NCBI GenBank assembly: GCA_016793095.1
Contig: JAEUJQ010000005.1
Span: 1-64,000, forward strand
Direction of reading: 5' to 3'
Length of the DNA stretch: 64,000 nt
From: Myxococcaceae bacterium
GTDB taxonomy: Bacteria > Myxococcota > Myxococcia > Myxococcales > Myxococcaceae
Each line of letters starts with the position of its first letter. Within the stretch, counting starts at the first letter, position 1. Below the pieces are notes generated by a model. That model was not told the DNA's origin. It was given only the letters and a program-made list of their open reading frames with translations, and ran no database searches. Below are positions 17,437 through 25,798 of this stretch, one piece after another. The translations under genes were made by a program, and so were the position numbers.

Positions 17437-18966
17437 TCACGGGCGCTCCGAGAGCGCCGCCAGGCGGTACTGCGCGGCCTGGGCGATGGCCTCGTTCGAC
17501 GTCGGCAGATCGGGGAAGTGCCCGAGCAGCGTGTGCGGTGGCCCTCGGCGCTGGTTGACGGCGTTGCGGTAGCTGCGGCGCGCGGCCTCGGCGTCGCCCC
17601 GGCGCTCATGCACCTGGGCGAGCAGGTAGTGCCCGAGCGCCAGCGTCGGCTCGAGGAAGAGCGCGCGGGTGAACTCCTGCCGCGCCGCCTCGGGCTCGTC
17701 CGCCTGCATCGCTGCGATGCCGAGGTACAGCCGCGCCTCGACCGACAGCGGCTCGCGCTGGAGCGCCGCCTGGTAGGCCTCGCGGGCCTCCTCGATGTTG
17801 CCCATCAGCGCGTGCACGTTGCCCAGCGTGATGCGCGCGGCGAGATCGTCAGGCTCGGCCTCGCAGAGCGCGTGGGCGTGGCGGAGCGCTCGGGGGAAGT
17901 CGCCCCGCTCGATGAGGCCGACGATCTCGGCGAGCCGCTGCACCGGAGTCCCCGTACCGGGCACGGGGCTCGGGCGTGGAACGTAGGGCGTGACGGTCGA
18001 CTTCGGCAGCTGCAGGCCCACCACCAGCGGCAGCGCCTTCGGGGTCGGCCGCTCGGCTGGTTTCGGGGCCTGCTGCGCTGGCGTGGGCCCGGGGAGGGGC
18101 GGGAGCGGCATGGCCATCGCGCTGCGGCGGACTGGCCGGCGGTAGATGAAGACCCCGCCGACCTCGACCATCTCGAAGCGCGTGGGCACGCGGAACAGGC
18201 TCTCGGAGTAGCCGAGGAAGAGCCAGCCGCCAGGGCGGAGCGAGTCGTAGAACCGCTCCATCACCGCGAGGATCGTCGGCTGATCGAAGTAGATGATCAC
18301 GTTCCGGCAGAAGATCAGATCCATCGACTGCGGGCGCACCTGCGGCCAGAGCGGCGCCGCGAGGTTGTGGCCCTCGAAGCGCACCATCTCCCGGAGCTGC
18401 GGGTTCACCTCGTACTGGCCGTCGGTGAGGGTGAAGTACCGGGCCAGCCTCGGCTCGCTCACGCCGAGCAGCCGGCGGATCGCGAAGCGTCCCCTGGCCG
18501 CGTTCTCCACCGCCACGGGGTTGAGATCGGTGGCCCAGCAGTCCACCTCCTGCGTCAGGGCGCCGCGGTCGAGGCCCACCATCGCGATGCTGTACGGCTC
18601 CTCACCGGTGGCGCAGCCCGCAGACCAGAGGCGCACCGGCCTCGACTCGCGGCGCGCGTGCTTGAGCAGCTCGGGGAAGACCTCGTTCTCGAAGGCCGCG
18701 AACTGGCGCGCGTCGCGGAAGAACTCGGTCTTGCCGACGGTGACGAGGGGCAGCAGCGCGCGCAGCTCGTGTTCGCCAGCCAGCTGCTTGAGGCGCCTGA
18801 CGTACTCGCCTGCGTCGTCGAGGCCCAGCGCGGGCATGCGGGCCTGGAGCGCCAGGCGGAGGCCCATGTAGCCGTCGGGTGTCACCTTGAGGCCCGCGCG
18901 CTCGAGCAGGAGCGCGGCCAGCTGCTCGAGGGCCGAGCGGTCGATGGTGAGCGCCTCGCCCGTCAT
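17437..18966 (-). CDS. frzF: FrzF-like CheR methyltransferase with C-terminal TPR domain
   Basis: 509 residues. The N-terminal helical domain (about 1-85) and CheR catalytic domain (about 90-280) contain VGKTEFFRD, SAGCATGEEPYSIAM (S-adenosylmethionine loop), CWATDLNPVAV and DLIFCRNVIIYFD. A Pro-rich linker (about 300-360) leads to four or so TPR units (ALRHAHALCEAEPDDLAARITLGNVHALMG and following). It methylates glutamates of the chemoreceptor using SAM, and in M. xanthus FrzF the TPRs influence which sites are used. It is the last gene of the operon, overlapping the CheB-like gene by ATGA. It is somewhat shorter than M. xanthus FrzF (about 590 aa, from memory). Confidence 0.85.
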   Translation of the reverse strand: MTGEALTIDRSALEQLAALLLERAGLKVTPDGYMGLRLALQARMPALGLDDAGEYVRRLKQLAGEHELRALLPLVTVGKTEFFRDARQFAAFENEVFPELLKHARRESRPVRLWSAGCATGEEPYSIAMVGLDRGALTQEVDCWATDLNPVAVENAARGRFAIRRLLGVSEPRLARYFTLTDGQYEVNPQLREMVRFEGHNLAAPLWPQVRPQSMDLIFCRNVIIYFDQPTILAVMERFYDSLRPGGWLFLGYSESLFRVPTRFEMVEVGGVFIYRRPVRRSAMAMPLPPLPGPTPAQQAPKPAERPTPKALPLVVGLQLPKSTVTPYVPRPSPVPGTGTPVQRLAEIVGLIERGDFPRALRHAHALCEAEPDDLAARITLGNVHALMGNIEEAREAYQAALQREPLSVEARLYLGIAAMQADEPEAARQEFTRALFLEPTLALGHYLLAQVHERRGDAEAARRSYRNAVNQRRGPPHTLLGHFPDLPTSNEAIAQAAQYRLAALSERP

Positions 18967-19973
18967 CGCGCCCCCACCCACGCGATGAGCTGGGCCGCGA
19001 TGCGGTCGAGGGGCAGCACCAGCTCCGCGGCGCCGAGGGCGATCGCCTCCTTCGGCATGCCCCACACGACGCAGCTCGCCTCGTCCTGGGCGATCGTGTG
19101 GCCCCCGCGCGCTCGCAGCTCCTTGAGCCCTCGCGCGCCGTCGCGGCCCATGCCCGTCAGCACCACGCCGATCGCCCGGGGGCCCAGGGAGGCCGCCACG
19201 CTCTTGAGCAGCACGTCACACGACGGCAGGAAGCCACCGACGGCGGCGCTCTTCTCCAGCCGCGCGGTGCCGCTGGGGCTCACCGTGAAGTGCACCTCGG
19301 AGGGCGCGACGTAGACCTTGCCGGGCTCGAGCCGCTCCCCGTCCGTCGGCTCGACGACCTGGTGTCCGGTCTCTGCCGCGAGCCAGCGCGCGAGATCGTC
19401 CGAGAACCCTGGCGTGATGTGCTGGCAGATGCAGATGGCGGCGCGGAACGAGCGGGGCAGGCCGCTCAGCACCGTCGCGAGCGCGCGCGGGCCTCCGAGC
19501 GACGCAGCGATGGCCACGACGGGGCAGTCGAAGCGGGGCCCGGGCAGCCGCGCTGACGTGCGCTTCTTCCTGCCCCGCGGGTGCTTCACCACCTGCACGG
19601 TGGACAAGAGGCACAGCGTCTTCTCGAGCGAGGCCAGCGCCGGGGCGTCGAGCTGCGCCGGCATGGGCAGGACGTCGAGCGCCCCCGCGGCGAGCAGCGC
19701 GAGCGCCGCCTGACGGGGACCCGGGCCGGCCGCCAGCAACAGCATCGGCACGGGGAACTCCGACATCACCAGCTCGACGGCTCGCGTGAGCTCCGACGAC
19801 GGCCCGTCGACGCGCACCAGCACCACCTGCGGCTCGAAGTCCCGCACCGCCGCGACGAGCCCCGCCGCCGTCACCGTGCCCCCGACGCGCTCCAGCTTCC
19901 GACCAAAGAGCGACGTCAGCCGCGGGCCGAGCTGAGGGGAGGGCTCGACGAGGAGCACCCGGATCTTCGTCAT
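18963..19973 (-). CDS. frzG: FrzG-like CheB methylesterase with degenerate receiver
   Basis: 336 residues. The C-terminal methylesterase domain (from about 145) keeps the triad: Ser in AIAASLGGPRAL, His in CQHITPGFSDD, Asp in LTGMGRDGARG. It removes methyl groups from receptor glutamates. The N-terminal receiver-like domain (about 1-120) has lost the phosphorylation site. The acidic pair after the first strand is LVEPSP, and the phosphoacceptor position is Arg (VVLVRVDGP, Arg about 54). The enzyme therefore cannot be switched on by phosphorylation in the usual CheB way. Position and size match M. xanthus frzG. Confidence 0.85.
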   Translation of the reverse strand: MTKIRVLLVEPSPQLGPRLTSLFGRKLERVGGTVTAAGLVAAVRDFEPQVVLVRVDGPSSELTRAVELVMSEFPVPMLLLAAGPGPRQAALALLAAGALDVLPMPAQLDAPALASLEKTLCLLSTVQVVKHPRGRKKRTSARLPGPRFDCPVVAIAASLGGPRALATVLSGLPRSFRAAICICQHITPGFSDDLARWLAAETGHQVVEPTDGERLEPGKVYVAPSEVHFTVSPSGTARLEKSAAVGGFLPSCDVLLKSVAASLGPRAIGVVLTGMGRDGARGLKELRARGGHTIAQDEASCVVWGMPKEAIALGAAELVLPLDRIAAQLIAWVGAR

Positions 19974-19995
19974 CGCTCTGGAGCCTCCTTCCCGC

Positions 19996-22275
19996 TCAGA
20001 TCAGCCGATCGATCGCCAGCGCGAGGCTCTCGACCCCCAGCTCGCCCTTGACCAGGTAGGCGTCTGCGCCCGCGTCGAGGCCCCGGCGCTTGTCTTCGGG
20101 GGAAGCGAGCGACGAGAGGATGATGACGGGCAGCCGCTCGAAGGTGGGGTGAGCCTTGAGGCGCCGGGTCAGGGCGAAGCCGTCGAGGCGCGGCATCTGC
20201 ACGTCGGTCAGCACCAGATCGTAGGGGCCCGAGCGCTGCATGCGCTCCCAGGCGTCTTCTCCGTCCTGCGCCTCCTCGACCTCGTGTCCCAGGGCACGCA
20301 CCAGCGCCGACTCGGTCGCGCGCGCGATGGGCGAGTCGTCGACGAGCAGCACCTTGAGCCGGTGGGTGGACTGCGTGTCGACGGGCCGCGACAGCTTGCG
20401 GATCTCGGCCATGATGTCGGGGACGTGCAGCAGCACCGCGATGCGGCCGTCTTCGAGCGCCGCCGAGCCGGCGACGAACGGCGCGCCCTTGAGGAAGTCG
20501 CCGCCGATGGGCTTCACCGCGACCTCGCGCTCGTCCACGAAGCCGTCCACCACCAGCGCGGCGCGCTCCTCGCCGAAGCGCACCACCACACAGGGCGGGC
20601 GCTCGAAGCGGGGGCCCCCGTTGAGGCCCAGCAGCGGCCCCAGCGCGGTGAAGGCGATCGGCTTGCCCCGGTGCAGCACGGCGAGGGTCCCGAAGACCTC
20701 GAGCCGATCGGCGGCCGAGAAGCGCGCGACCGCCTCCACGTCGGCAGCGGGCATGCCGTACACGTCGTCGCCCATGCGCACCAGCAGCACCCGCATGAGC
20801 GCGAGCGACTGGGGCAGGCGGAGCGAGACCGAGGTGCTGCGCCCGATGCGGCTCGAGACCGACACGCTGCCGCCGAGCGCCTCGACCTTCCGCTTCACGA
20901 CGTCCATTCCGACGCCGCGCCCCGAGACCTCGCTGACCTGCTCCTTCGTCGAGAAGCCCGCCTTGAAGATCAGCTCGAGGGCCTCACGCTCGGTCATCGC
21001 GACCGACTGCGCCTGGGTGATGACGCCCTTGCGCACGGCCGACTCCCGCAGCTTCCCCGGATCGATGCCGCGCCCGTCGTCCTCCACCACCACCGCCAGC
21101 ATGTCGCCGTCGGCCCGCGCGGTGAGCGCGACGCGCCCTGTCTCGGGCTTGCCCAGCGTCTCTCGCTGCTCCGGCGCCTCGATGCCGTGATCGACGGCGT
21201 TGCGGATGAGGTGGATCAGCGCGTCGCGCACGTCGGCCACCATCGAGCGATCGACCCCGGCGCTGGTGTTCTCGACGTGCAGCTCGATGCGCTTGCCCTG
21301 CGAGTTGGCGAGCTCACGAACCGCCCGGGGGAAGGCGTCGAACACGGTGGACAGCGGCACCAGCCGCGCTTCGGCGACGTGATCGGCGAGCTGCGTCAGG
21401 CTGCTGTTCAGCGTGTTGAGGCCGTCCGAGTGGTGCCTCACGAAGCGGAAGGCGTCGTCGCGCAGCAGCGAGAGATCGCTCTCGAGCAGCGCCAGCCGTC
21501 GGCGCTGTTCGGCGTCGAGGTGCCCGTGATCGGTGGCCCTGAGCAGGTTCTCGCCGAGCCGGGCGAAGCGCTCGAAGAGCGTCTGCAGCTCCTCGCCACG
21601 CAGCTCGGAGCGGGCGCTCTCGACGAGCAGGTCTCCGGCGAGCAGGCCCACCGAGTCGAGCAGCTCGACGTTCACCCGGATCGATCGATCGGCCGCCGCC
21701 TTCTCGGGCGGGTGTGGGGCCTCCGCCGCGAGCGACGGCGCGCTGGGCGGCGGAGGAGGGGCCGACGGGGCCGGGGCGGGGGCGGGGGGCACGGGCGGCG
21801 CCGCCACCACGGGCACGGGCGCCGTCGGGGTCGAGGGCTTCGGCTTCGCGCCGCGTGGCGCTGACGGGGGCGGCTTGAGCGGCGGTACGGGCGTGCCCGC
21901 GGCCTGCGTCAGCTTGAGCACGAGCTCGGTCGCTGCGGGTGTTCCGTCTCTGGCGCCGGCCTGATCGTCGAGCAGGTCCGACACGGCGTCGCAGGCGTGG
22001 AGCAGCAGATCCGTGGCGGTGCGCGCGTCGACCTTCTTCTCGCCCCAGGCCTTGAGCAGATCCTCCGAGGCGTGGGCGACCTGGCCGATGGCCGGCAGCC
22101 CGAGCATGCGCGCCTCGCCCTTCATCGTGTGCAGCTCGCGCGCGACGTTCTCGGCGGCCCGGGCGGCGTCGGGCTTCTCCAGCTCGAGCACACCGAGCTG
22201 GATGGCCTGCAGGCGGTCCTGCGTGACCTCGACGAACTTCGTCAGCAGGGACTTCTTGAGGGCCTCGGTATCCAC
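19996..22275 (-). CDS. frzE: FrzE-like hybrid CheA histidine kinase with C-terminal receiver
   Basis: 759 residues. In order: Hpt/P1 domain with the phosphorylatable His49 (ARELHTMKGEARM), a long Ala/Pro linker (about 130-200) and a dimerisation region. The kinase core follows with N-box HLIRNAVDHGIE, G1 DDGRGID and G2 SGRGVGMDVVK. A CheW-like P5 domain and a receiver (about 640-759) end the protein; the receiver has VDDSP, acceptor Asp in LTDVQMP and the conserved Lys in YLVKGE. There is no separate P2. It passes phosphate to the FrzZ-like double receiver. His49 coincides with the reported site in M. xanthus FrzE. It follows the receptor gene by 9 bp. Confidence 0.92.
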   Translation of the reverse strand: MDTEALKKSLLTKFVEVTQDRLQAIQLGVLELEKPDAARAAENVARELHTMKGEARMLGLPAIGQVAHASEDLLKAWGEKKVDARTATDLLLHACDAVSDLLDDQAGARDGTPAATELVLKLTQAAGTPVPPLKPPPSAPRGAKPKPSTPTAPVPVVAAPPVPPAPAPAPSAPPPPPSAPSLAAEAPHPPEKAAADRSIRVNVELLDSVGLLAGDLLVESARSELRGEELQTLFERFARLGENLLRATDHGHLDAEQRRRLALLESDLSLLRDDAFRFVRHHSDGLNTLNSSLTQLADHVAEARLVPLSTVFDAFPRAVRELANSQGKRIELHVENTSAGVDRSMVADVRDALIHLIRNAVDHGIEAPEQRETLGKPETGRVALTARADGDMLAVVVEDDGRGIDPGKLRESAVRKGVITQAQSVAMTEREALELIFKAGFSTKEQVSEVSGRGVGMDVVKRKVEALGGSVSVSSRIGRSTSVSLRLPQSLALMRVLLVRMGDDVYGMPAADVEAVARFSAADRLEVFGTLAVLHRGKPIAFTALGPLLGLNGGPRFERPPCVVVRFGEERAALVVDGFVDEREVAVKPIGGDFLKGAPFVAGSAALEDGRIAVLLHVPDIMAEIRKLSRPVDTQSTHRLKVLLVDDSPIARATESALVRALGHEVEEAQDGEDAWERMQRSGPYDLVLTDVQMPRLDGFALTRRLKAHPTFERLPVIILSSLASPEDKRRGLDAGADAYLVKGELGVESLALAIDRLI

Positions 22276-22284
22276 GCGGGGTCG

Positions 22285-23514
22285 TCAGTCGGCCTTGAAG
22301 CGCTTGATGAGCTCCGACAGGCGGCCGGCGAGCTGGGTCAGCTCGGCCGCGGCGCCGGTGGCCTGCTTCGAGGCCTGGGTGGTCTGCCGCGTCACCTCCT
22401 CGATCTCGCCCATCGACGCGACGACCTGCTCGGTGGCGGTGCGCTGCTGCTGGGTGGCGAGGTTGATCACCCGCGCCGCGTCGCTGGTCTCCTGGACCCC
22501 CGAGAGGATGCCCTCGACGGCGCTGGCGGCGACCGAGCCGAGGCGCTCTCCGGCCTCGGTGGCCGACCGTGACGCGTCGGCGGCGGTCGCGGCGGCCGCC
22601 GTGGCCTCGCGGATCTCGGTGATCAGGTTCTTGATCTCCTTCGTCGAGTCCAGGACGTTCTCTGCCAGCCGTCGCATCTCGGCGGCGACGATCGAGAAGC
22701 CCTTGCCGGCCTCTCCCGCCCGGCTGCCCTCGAGCGCCGCGTTGAGCGCCAGCAGGTCCGAGCGGTCGGCGATCTCGTCGATCACCTCCACCACCGTCCC
22801 GATGCGCTCCACGCGACGCAGCAGCTTGGTGATCGACTCGCTCACCGCGACGCCGTCGGCGCGGATCTGCTGCATCGCCTGGATGAACTCGGCGATGGCG
22901 CCCCGGCCGGAGCGGGCCGAGTTGAGGGTCTCTTCCGCGACGCGCGCGACCGCGCCCGCGTTCTCGGCGATCTGCGCCGACGCGTGCTTGAGCTCCTCCA
23001 TCGTCGCCGTCGTCTCGTGAATCGCGGCGGCCTGCTCGGTGGACGACGACTCGTGCTGCGTCGAGGCCGCCAGCACCTCGTTCGCCGACGACGACAGCCG
23101 CAGCGCCGCCTCGTTGATCTCCCGCACGAACGTGCGCAGCGTCTCGATCACCTTCGAGAAGCCCTCGAGGAGCGGCGAGAGCACGGTGTCTTCCGTGCGA
23201 GCCTGGAAGGCCGCGAGCTCACCCTGCCGCACCAGGGCGTTCAGGCCTTCGAGGGCGTGATCGACCACGAGCTGGGTGCGCTCCTTGCGTTGCTCGGAGT
23301 CGGCGACGCGGCTCTGCACCTTGTCCATCAGCTGGTTGATCAGCCGGGCCGCCTCGGCGCCGTCGCCCGCGAGCGCCCCCACGTCGATGCGCGACTCGAA
23401 GTGCCCGAGGCTGAGCTGCTCCAGCGCCGTCAGCAGGGGCTTCAGCTCGCCAGCGTGAGCTCCATTGCCGTTGGTCTTCTTCGGCTTCTTCGGCGCTGCG
23501 GTGGTGTCAGGCAT
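22285..23514 (-). CDS. frzCD: FrzCD-like cytoplasmic chemoreceptor
   Basis: A 409-residue methyl-accepting protein without any membrane segment or periplasmic sensor domain, as in FrzCD (about 417 aa). A short Lys/Pro-rich N-terminus precedes helical bundles with Glu/Gln-rich adaptation sites (STQHESSSTEQAAAIHETTA). The conserved signalling hairpin is near residue 265: IDEIADRSDLLALNAALEGS, then RAGEAGKGFSIVAAEMRRLAE. It senses an unknown internal or contact signal and controls the kinase. ATG at 23514 lies inside the upstream CheW gene's last codons (8-bp overlap). Confidence 0.9.
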   Translation of the reverse strand: MPDTTAAPKKPKKTNGNGAHAGELKPLLTALEQLSLGHFESRIDVGALAGDGAEAARLINQLMDKVQSRVADSEQRKERTQLVVDHALEGLNALVRQGELAAFQARTEDTVLSPLLEGFSKVIETLRTFVREINEAALRLSSSANEVLAASTQHESSSTEQAAAIHETTATMEELKHASAQIAENAGAVARVAEETLNSARSGRGAIAEFIQAMQQIRADGVAVSESITKLLRRVERIGTVVEVIDEIADRSDLLALNAALEGSRAGEAGKGFSIVAAEMRRLAENVLDSTKEIKNLITEIREATAAAATAADASRSATEAGERLGSVAASAVEGILSGVQETSDAARVINLATQQQRTATEQVVASMGEIEEVTRQTTQASKQATGAAAELTQLAGRLSELIKRFKAD

Positions 23515-23887
23515 GCGTGGCCTCGGTTCGGAAAGGGTTGGTCGAGAGGAGATCGACGAGGAGGACCGTCTGGTCGCGGTCGAGCCAGGCGCCGATGATG
23601 AAGGGTGACAAGCCGACCGCGAGGGGCAGCCGGCGGAGCGCGTCGCGAGGCACCGGGTGCACGCCGAGCACCCCGTCGATGGGCAGACAGACCTCGCCTC
23701 CCCCCGGCACGGCGAAGATGAGGGCGCGCTGGCCGGAGGAGGGGGAACCGAGCGGGACACCGACGCTCTCGAGGTCCGTCGCGCGGCCGATGCGTCGCAC
23801 CTGCGTCATGTCGGCACCGTAGCGGGTCCCGCCGATCTCGAAGAGCACGATCTGCACCTCGTCGGCCTGGGGCCCGAGCTCGCTCAT
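23507..23887 (-). CDS. frzB: FrzB-like CheW-domain adaptor
   Basis: 126 residues covering a compact CheW fold: VLFEIGGTRYGADMTQVRRI, then EVCLPIDGVLGVHPV and QTVLLVDLLSTN. Family length is usually 140-160, so it is short; M. xanthus FrzB is also small. It couples receptor and kinase in the cytoplasm. It overlaps both neighbours: ATGA with the preceding CheW gene and 8 bp with the receptor gene. The frzB assignment rests on gene order and size. Confidence 0.8.
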   Translation of the reverse strand: MSELGPQADEVQIVLFEIGGTRYGADMTQVRRIGRATDLESVGVPLGSPSSGQRALIFAVPGGGEVCLPIDGVLGVHPVPRDALRRLPLAVGLSPFIIGAWLDRDQTVLLVDLLSTNPFRTEATHA

Positions 23888-24396
23888 CGGCGCACCACCG
23901 AGGCGCGCGCGGCAGAGAGCACGCGGGGCAGATCGAGCAGGCTCACCGTGCCCAGCTCGCGGTGCTGCACGAGGCCCAGCAGGAACTCGCTCGCGGCGCC
24001 TCCACCCGCGGGCGAGGGCATCTTGTCGGCCACGAAGATGCGCCTGAGCCCGATCACCTGATCAGCGAGGAAGGCCACCAGCAGGCCCGACGACTCTCCG
24101 ACGAAGAGCCGGCCGCCAGGGATGGGCTTCGACTCACCCTGCTGCAGGAAACGAAGCAGATCGATCACCGGCATCACCTGGCCCCGGTTGCCGACCGCGC
24201 CGAGCAGGAACGAGGGGACCCGCGGCAGCGGCGTCATCGGCGAGAGCCGTGACACCTCGCGCACCTGCTTCGAAAGGACCGCGAGGGTGAGCGCGCCCAG
24301 GCGGAAGATGAAGAACTCCTCGTCGGGCCTGATGGCCTCCACGCGGCTCTTCTCTGGGGCCTCTGCGAGCGCCCGCTGAAGGGGGGTCGGTTCCAC
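23884..24396 (-). CDS. frzA: FrzA-like CheW adaptor
   Basis: 170 residues with a full CheW domain: FFIFRLGALTLAVLSKQVREV, PLPRVPSFLLGAVGNRGQVMPVIDL and LLVAFLADQVIGLRRI. It bridges the chemoreceptor and the CheA-type kinase. It is the first gene of the operon. The GTG at 24396 has almost no leader if the promoter at 24408-24437 is right, and no Shine-Dalgarno is obvious. An internal GTG about 18 codons downstream is an alternative start. Confidence 0.85.
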   Translation of the reverse strand: MEPTPLQRALAEAPEKSRVEAIRPDEEFFIFRLGALTLAVLSKQVREVSRLSPMTPLPRVPSFLLGAVGNRGQVMPVIDLLRFLQQGESKPIPGGRLFVGESSGLLVAFLADQVIGLRRIFVADKMPSPAGGGAASEFLLGLVQHRELGTVSLLDLPRVLSAARASVVRR

Positions 24397-24407
24397 GGCG
24401 GAGCGCC

Positions 24408-24437
24408 AGTATCGAAATGGCTGGAGGAGCGGGTCAA
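24408..24437 (-). promoter_or_regulatory. Putative sigma-70 promoter of the frz-like operon
   Basis: On the minus strand TTGACC (24437-24432) is followed after 18 bp by GATACT (24413-24408). Transcription would begin about 5-8 bases before the frzA-like GTG. It lies in the 65-bp divergent region shared with the frzZ-like gene. Confidence 0.4.
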
Positions 24438-24461
24438 GAACTCTGCTACAAGCTCCGGCTC

Positions 24462-25199
24462 ATGGCGGCGCGCGTCCTCGTCATTGACGACAGCCCGATG
24501 ACGGTGCAGCTCATCACCGAGGCCCTGATCGCGGCCGGTTTTGGGGTCGACAGCGCGTCGGATCTCGCGAGCCTCGACGCCCGGCTCGCGGGCAACACCT
24601 ACGATCTCGTGCTCGTCGACGTGAACATGCCCGAGATGTACGGCGACGACGTCGTCGAGTTCCTGCGCAGCCAACGCAAGCTGACCGCGCGCCTGCTGCT
24701 CTACTCGGATCTGCCCGAGGCTGAGCTCGAGCAGAAGGCCCAGGCGTCGGGCGCCGACGGGTTCGTGGCGAAGTCGCAGGGCCTCGAGGCGGCGGTGGCC
24801 ACCATTCGCGACGCGCTCGGCGGCGGCAGCCACGTCCAGAAGCGCAGGGTGCTGGTGGTGGACGACAGCGAGCCGACGGTGCGGCTGCTGAAGGCCGAGC
24901 TCGAGGCGAAGGGACACGAGGTGGTGACGGCCAACGGCGCCGACGCCGCGACGAAGGTGATCCTCAAGAAGAAGACGCGGCCCGACCTCGTGCTGCTCGA
25001 CGTGCACATGCCCGGCATCAACGGCGAAGAGCTGTGCCGCTTCATCAAGGGCAACTCCCTGTTCGCGGGCATTCAGGTGGTGTTCTGCAGCGGCGCCGAA
25101 GAGGCCGAGCTGCAGCGGCTGGTGAAGACGTGCGGCGCCGACGGCTACGTCCGGAAGGACCAGCTGATCGCGAAGGAGATCCTCGAGCTGCTCACCTGA
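24462..25199 (+). CDS. frzZ: FrzZ-like tandem receiver (CheY-CheY) output protein
   Basis: 245 residues, two receiver domains. Domain 1: VLVIDDSP, acceptor Asp53 (VLVDVNMP), Lys104. Domain 2 (about 128-245): VLVVDDSE, acceptor Asp180 (VLLDVHMP) and the switch Lys in YVRKDQ. It has no DNA-binding or enzymatic domain. FrzZ is the phosphorylated output of FrzE that controls reversal of gliding cells, and it is divergent from the frz operon in M. xanthus, as here. The linker between domains is only about 8 residues (GGGSHVQK), much shorter than the long Ala/Pro linker of M. xanthus FrzZ. ATG 24462 is chosen; an upstream extension lacks coding bias. Confidence 0.9.
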   Translation: MAARVLVIDDSPMTVQLITEALIAAGFGVDSASDLASLDARLAGNTYDLVLVDVNMPEMYGDDVVEFLRSQRKLTARLLLYSDLPEAELEQKAQASGADGFVAKSQGLEAAVATIRDALGGGSHVQKRRVLVVDDSEPTVRLLKAELEAKGHEVVTANGADAATKVILKKKTRPDLVLLDVHMPGINGEELCRFIKGNSLFAGIQVVFCSGAEEAELQRLVKTCGADGYVRKDQLIAKEILELLT

Positions 25200-25216
25200 C
25201 GCGCGGTGGAGGCCCC

Positions 25217-25648
25217 ATGCCGGTCGAGTTCTTCGTGCTCTGCCGCGTACGCCTGCCCCGCCGCGACCCGGGGTGGACGCTCGCCATCGGTCCGGTGCAG
25301 CTGAACGAGGGCGCCGCGCCGCCCATGGCCCCCGTGGTTGACGCCGTCGCCTCGATCAGCTTCGGCTCGCGGGCCGCGGCCTCCGACGTGCCGTTCAAGA
25401 TGGCCAGCGAGCTCGCGCGGCTCGTCCAGGGCGTCGTGGTGGACGAGGTCGGCGAGGTGCACGCCGACTTCGCGGCGAGCGTCGAGGCGCCGATCAGCGC
25501 GGCCAACGTCGAGGCCCGACTCCGCGAGGTCTGGGACCGCCACCAGGCGCTTCAGGGACGCGCCCACACGAAGGCGGTCGAGCGCTTCGAAGCCGACCTC
25601 GCCTCCGATCCCCTCGTGCGCGAGGGGAATGACTGGTCCGATCTCTGA
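25217..25648 (+). CDS. Hypothetical protein downstream of frzZ-like gene
   Basis: 143 residues of unrecognised family, mixed alpha/beta, without signal peptide or membrane span. A strand-rich N-terminal half (VEFFVLCRVRLPRRDPGWTLAIG) is followed by helices (ARLREVWDRHQALQGRAH). It begins 17 bp after the frzZ-like stop with GGTGGAGG upstream of ATG 25217, so it is probably co-transcribed with it. A role near the Frz pathway is only a guess from position. Confidence 0.6.
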   Translation: MPVEFFVLCRVRLPRRDPGWTLAIGPVQLNEGAAPPMAPVVDAVASISFGSRAAASDVPFKMASELARLVQGVVVDEVGEVHADFAASVEAPISAANVEARLREVWDRHQALQGRAHTKAVERFEADLASDPLVREGNDWSDL

Positions 25649-25798
25649 CGTCCCGCGAAGAGTGGAGCGTGCGTGCGCCGATCGGAGTGTCCACGTTCCA
25701 GCTGATCGCCACTCCCAGAACCCAAGAAACACTGGAAGATCATCGTGGTGTAGATGTGTGCACGTGTGGCCCGGGTCTTGGATCTGCTCAGGGCGCGC

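Noticed and set aside
24417-24461. Extension of the FrzZ-like protein by 15 residues upstream
   Set aside because: The receiver domain starts directly after ATG 24462, and the extension overlaps the promoter region and lacks bias.
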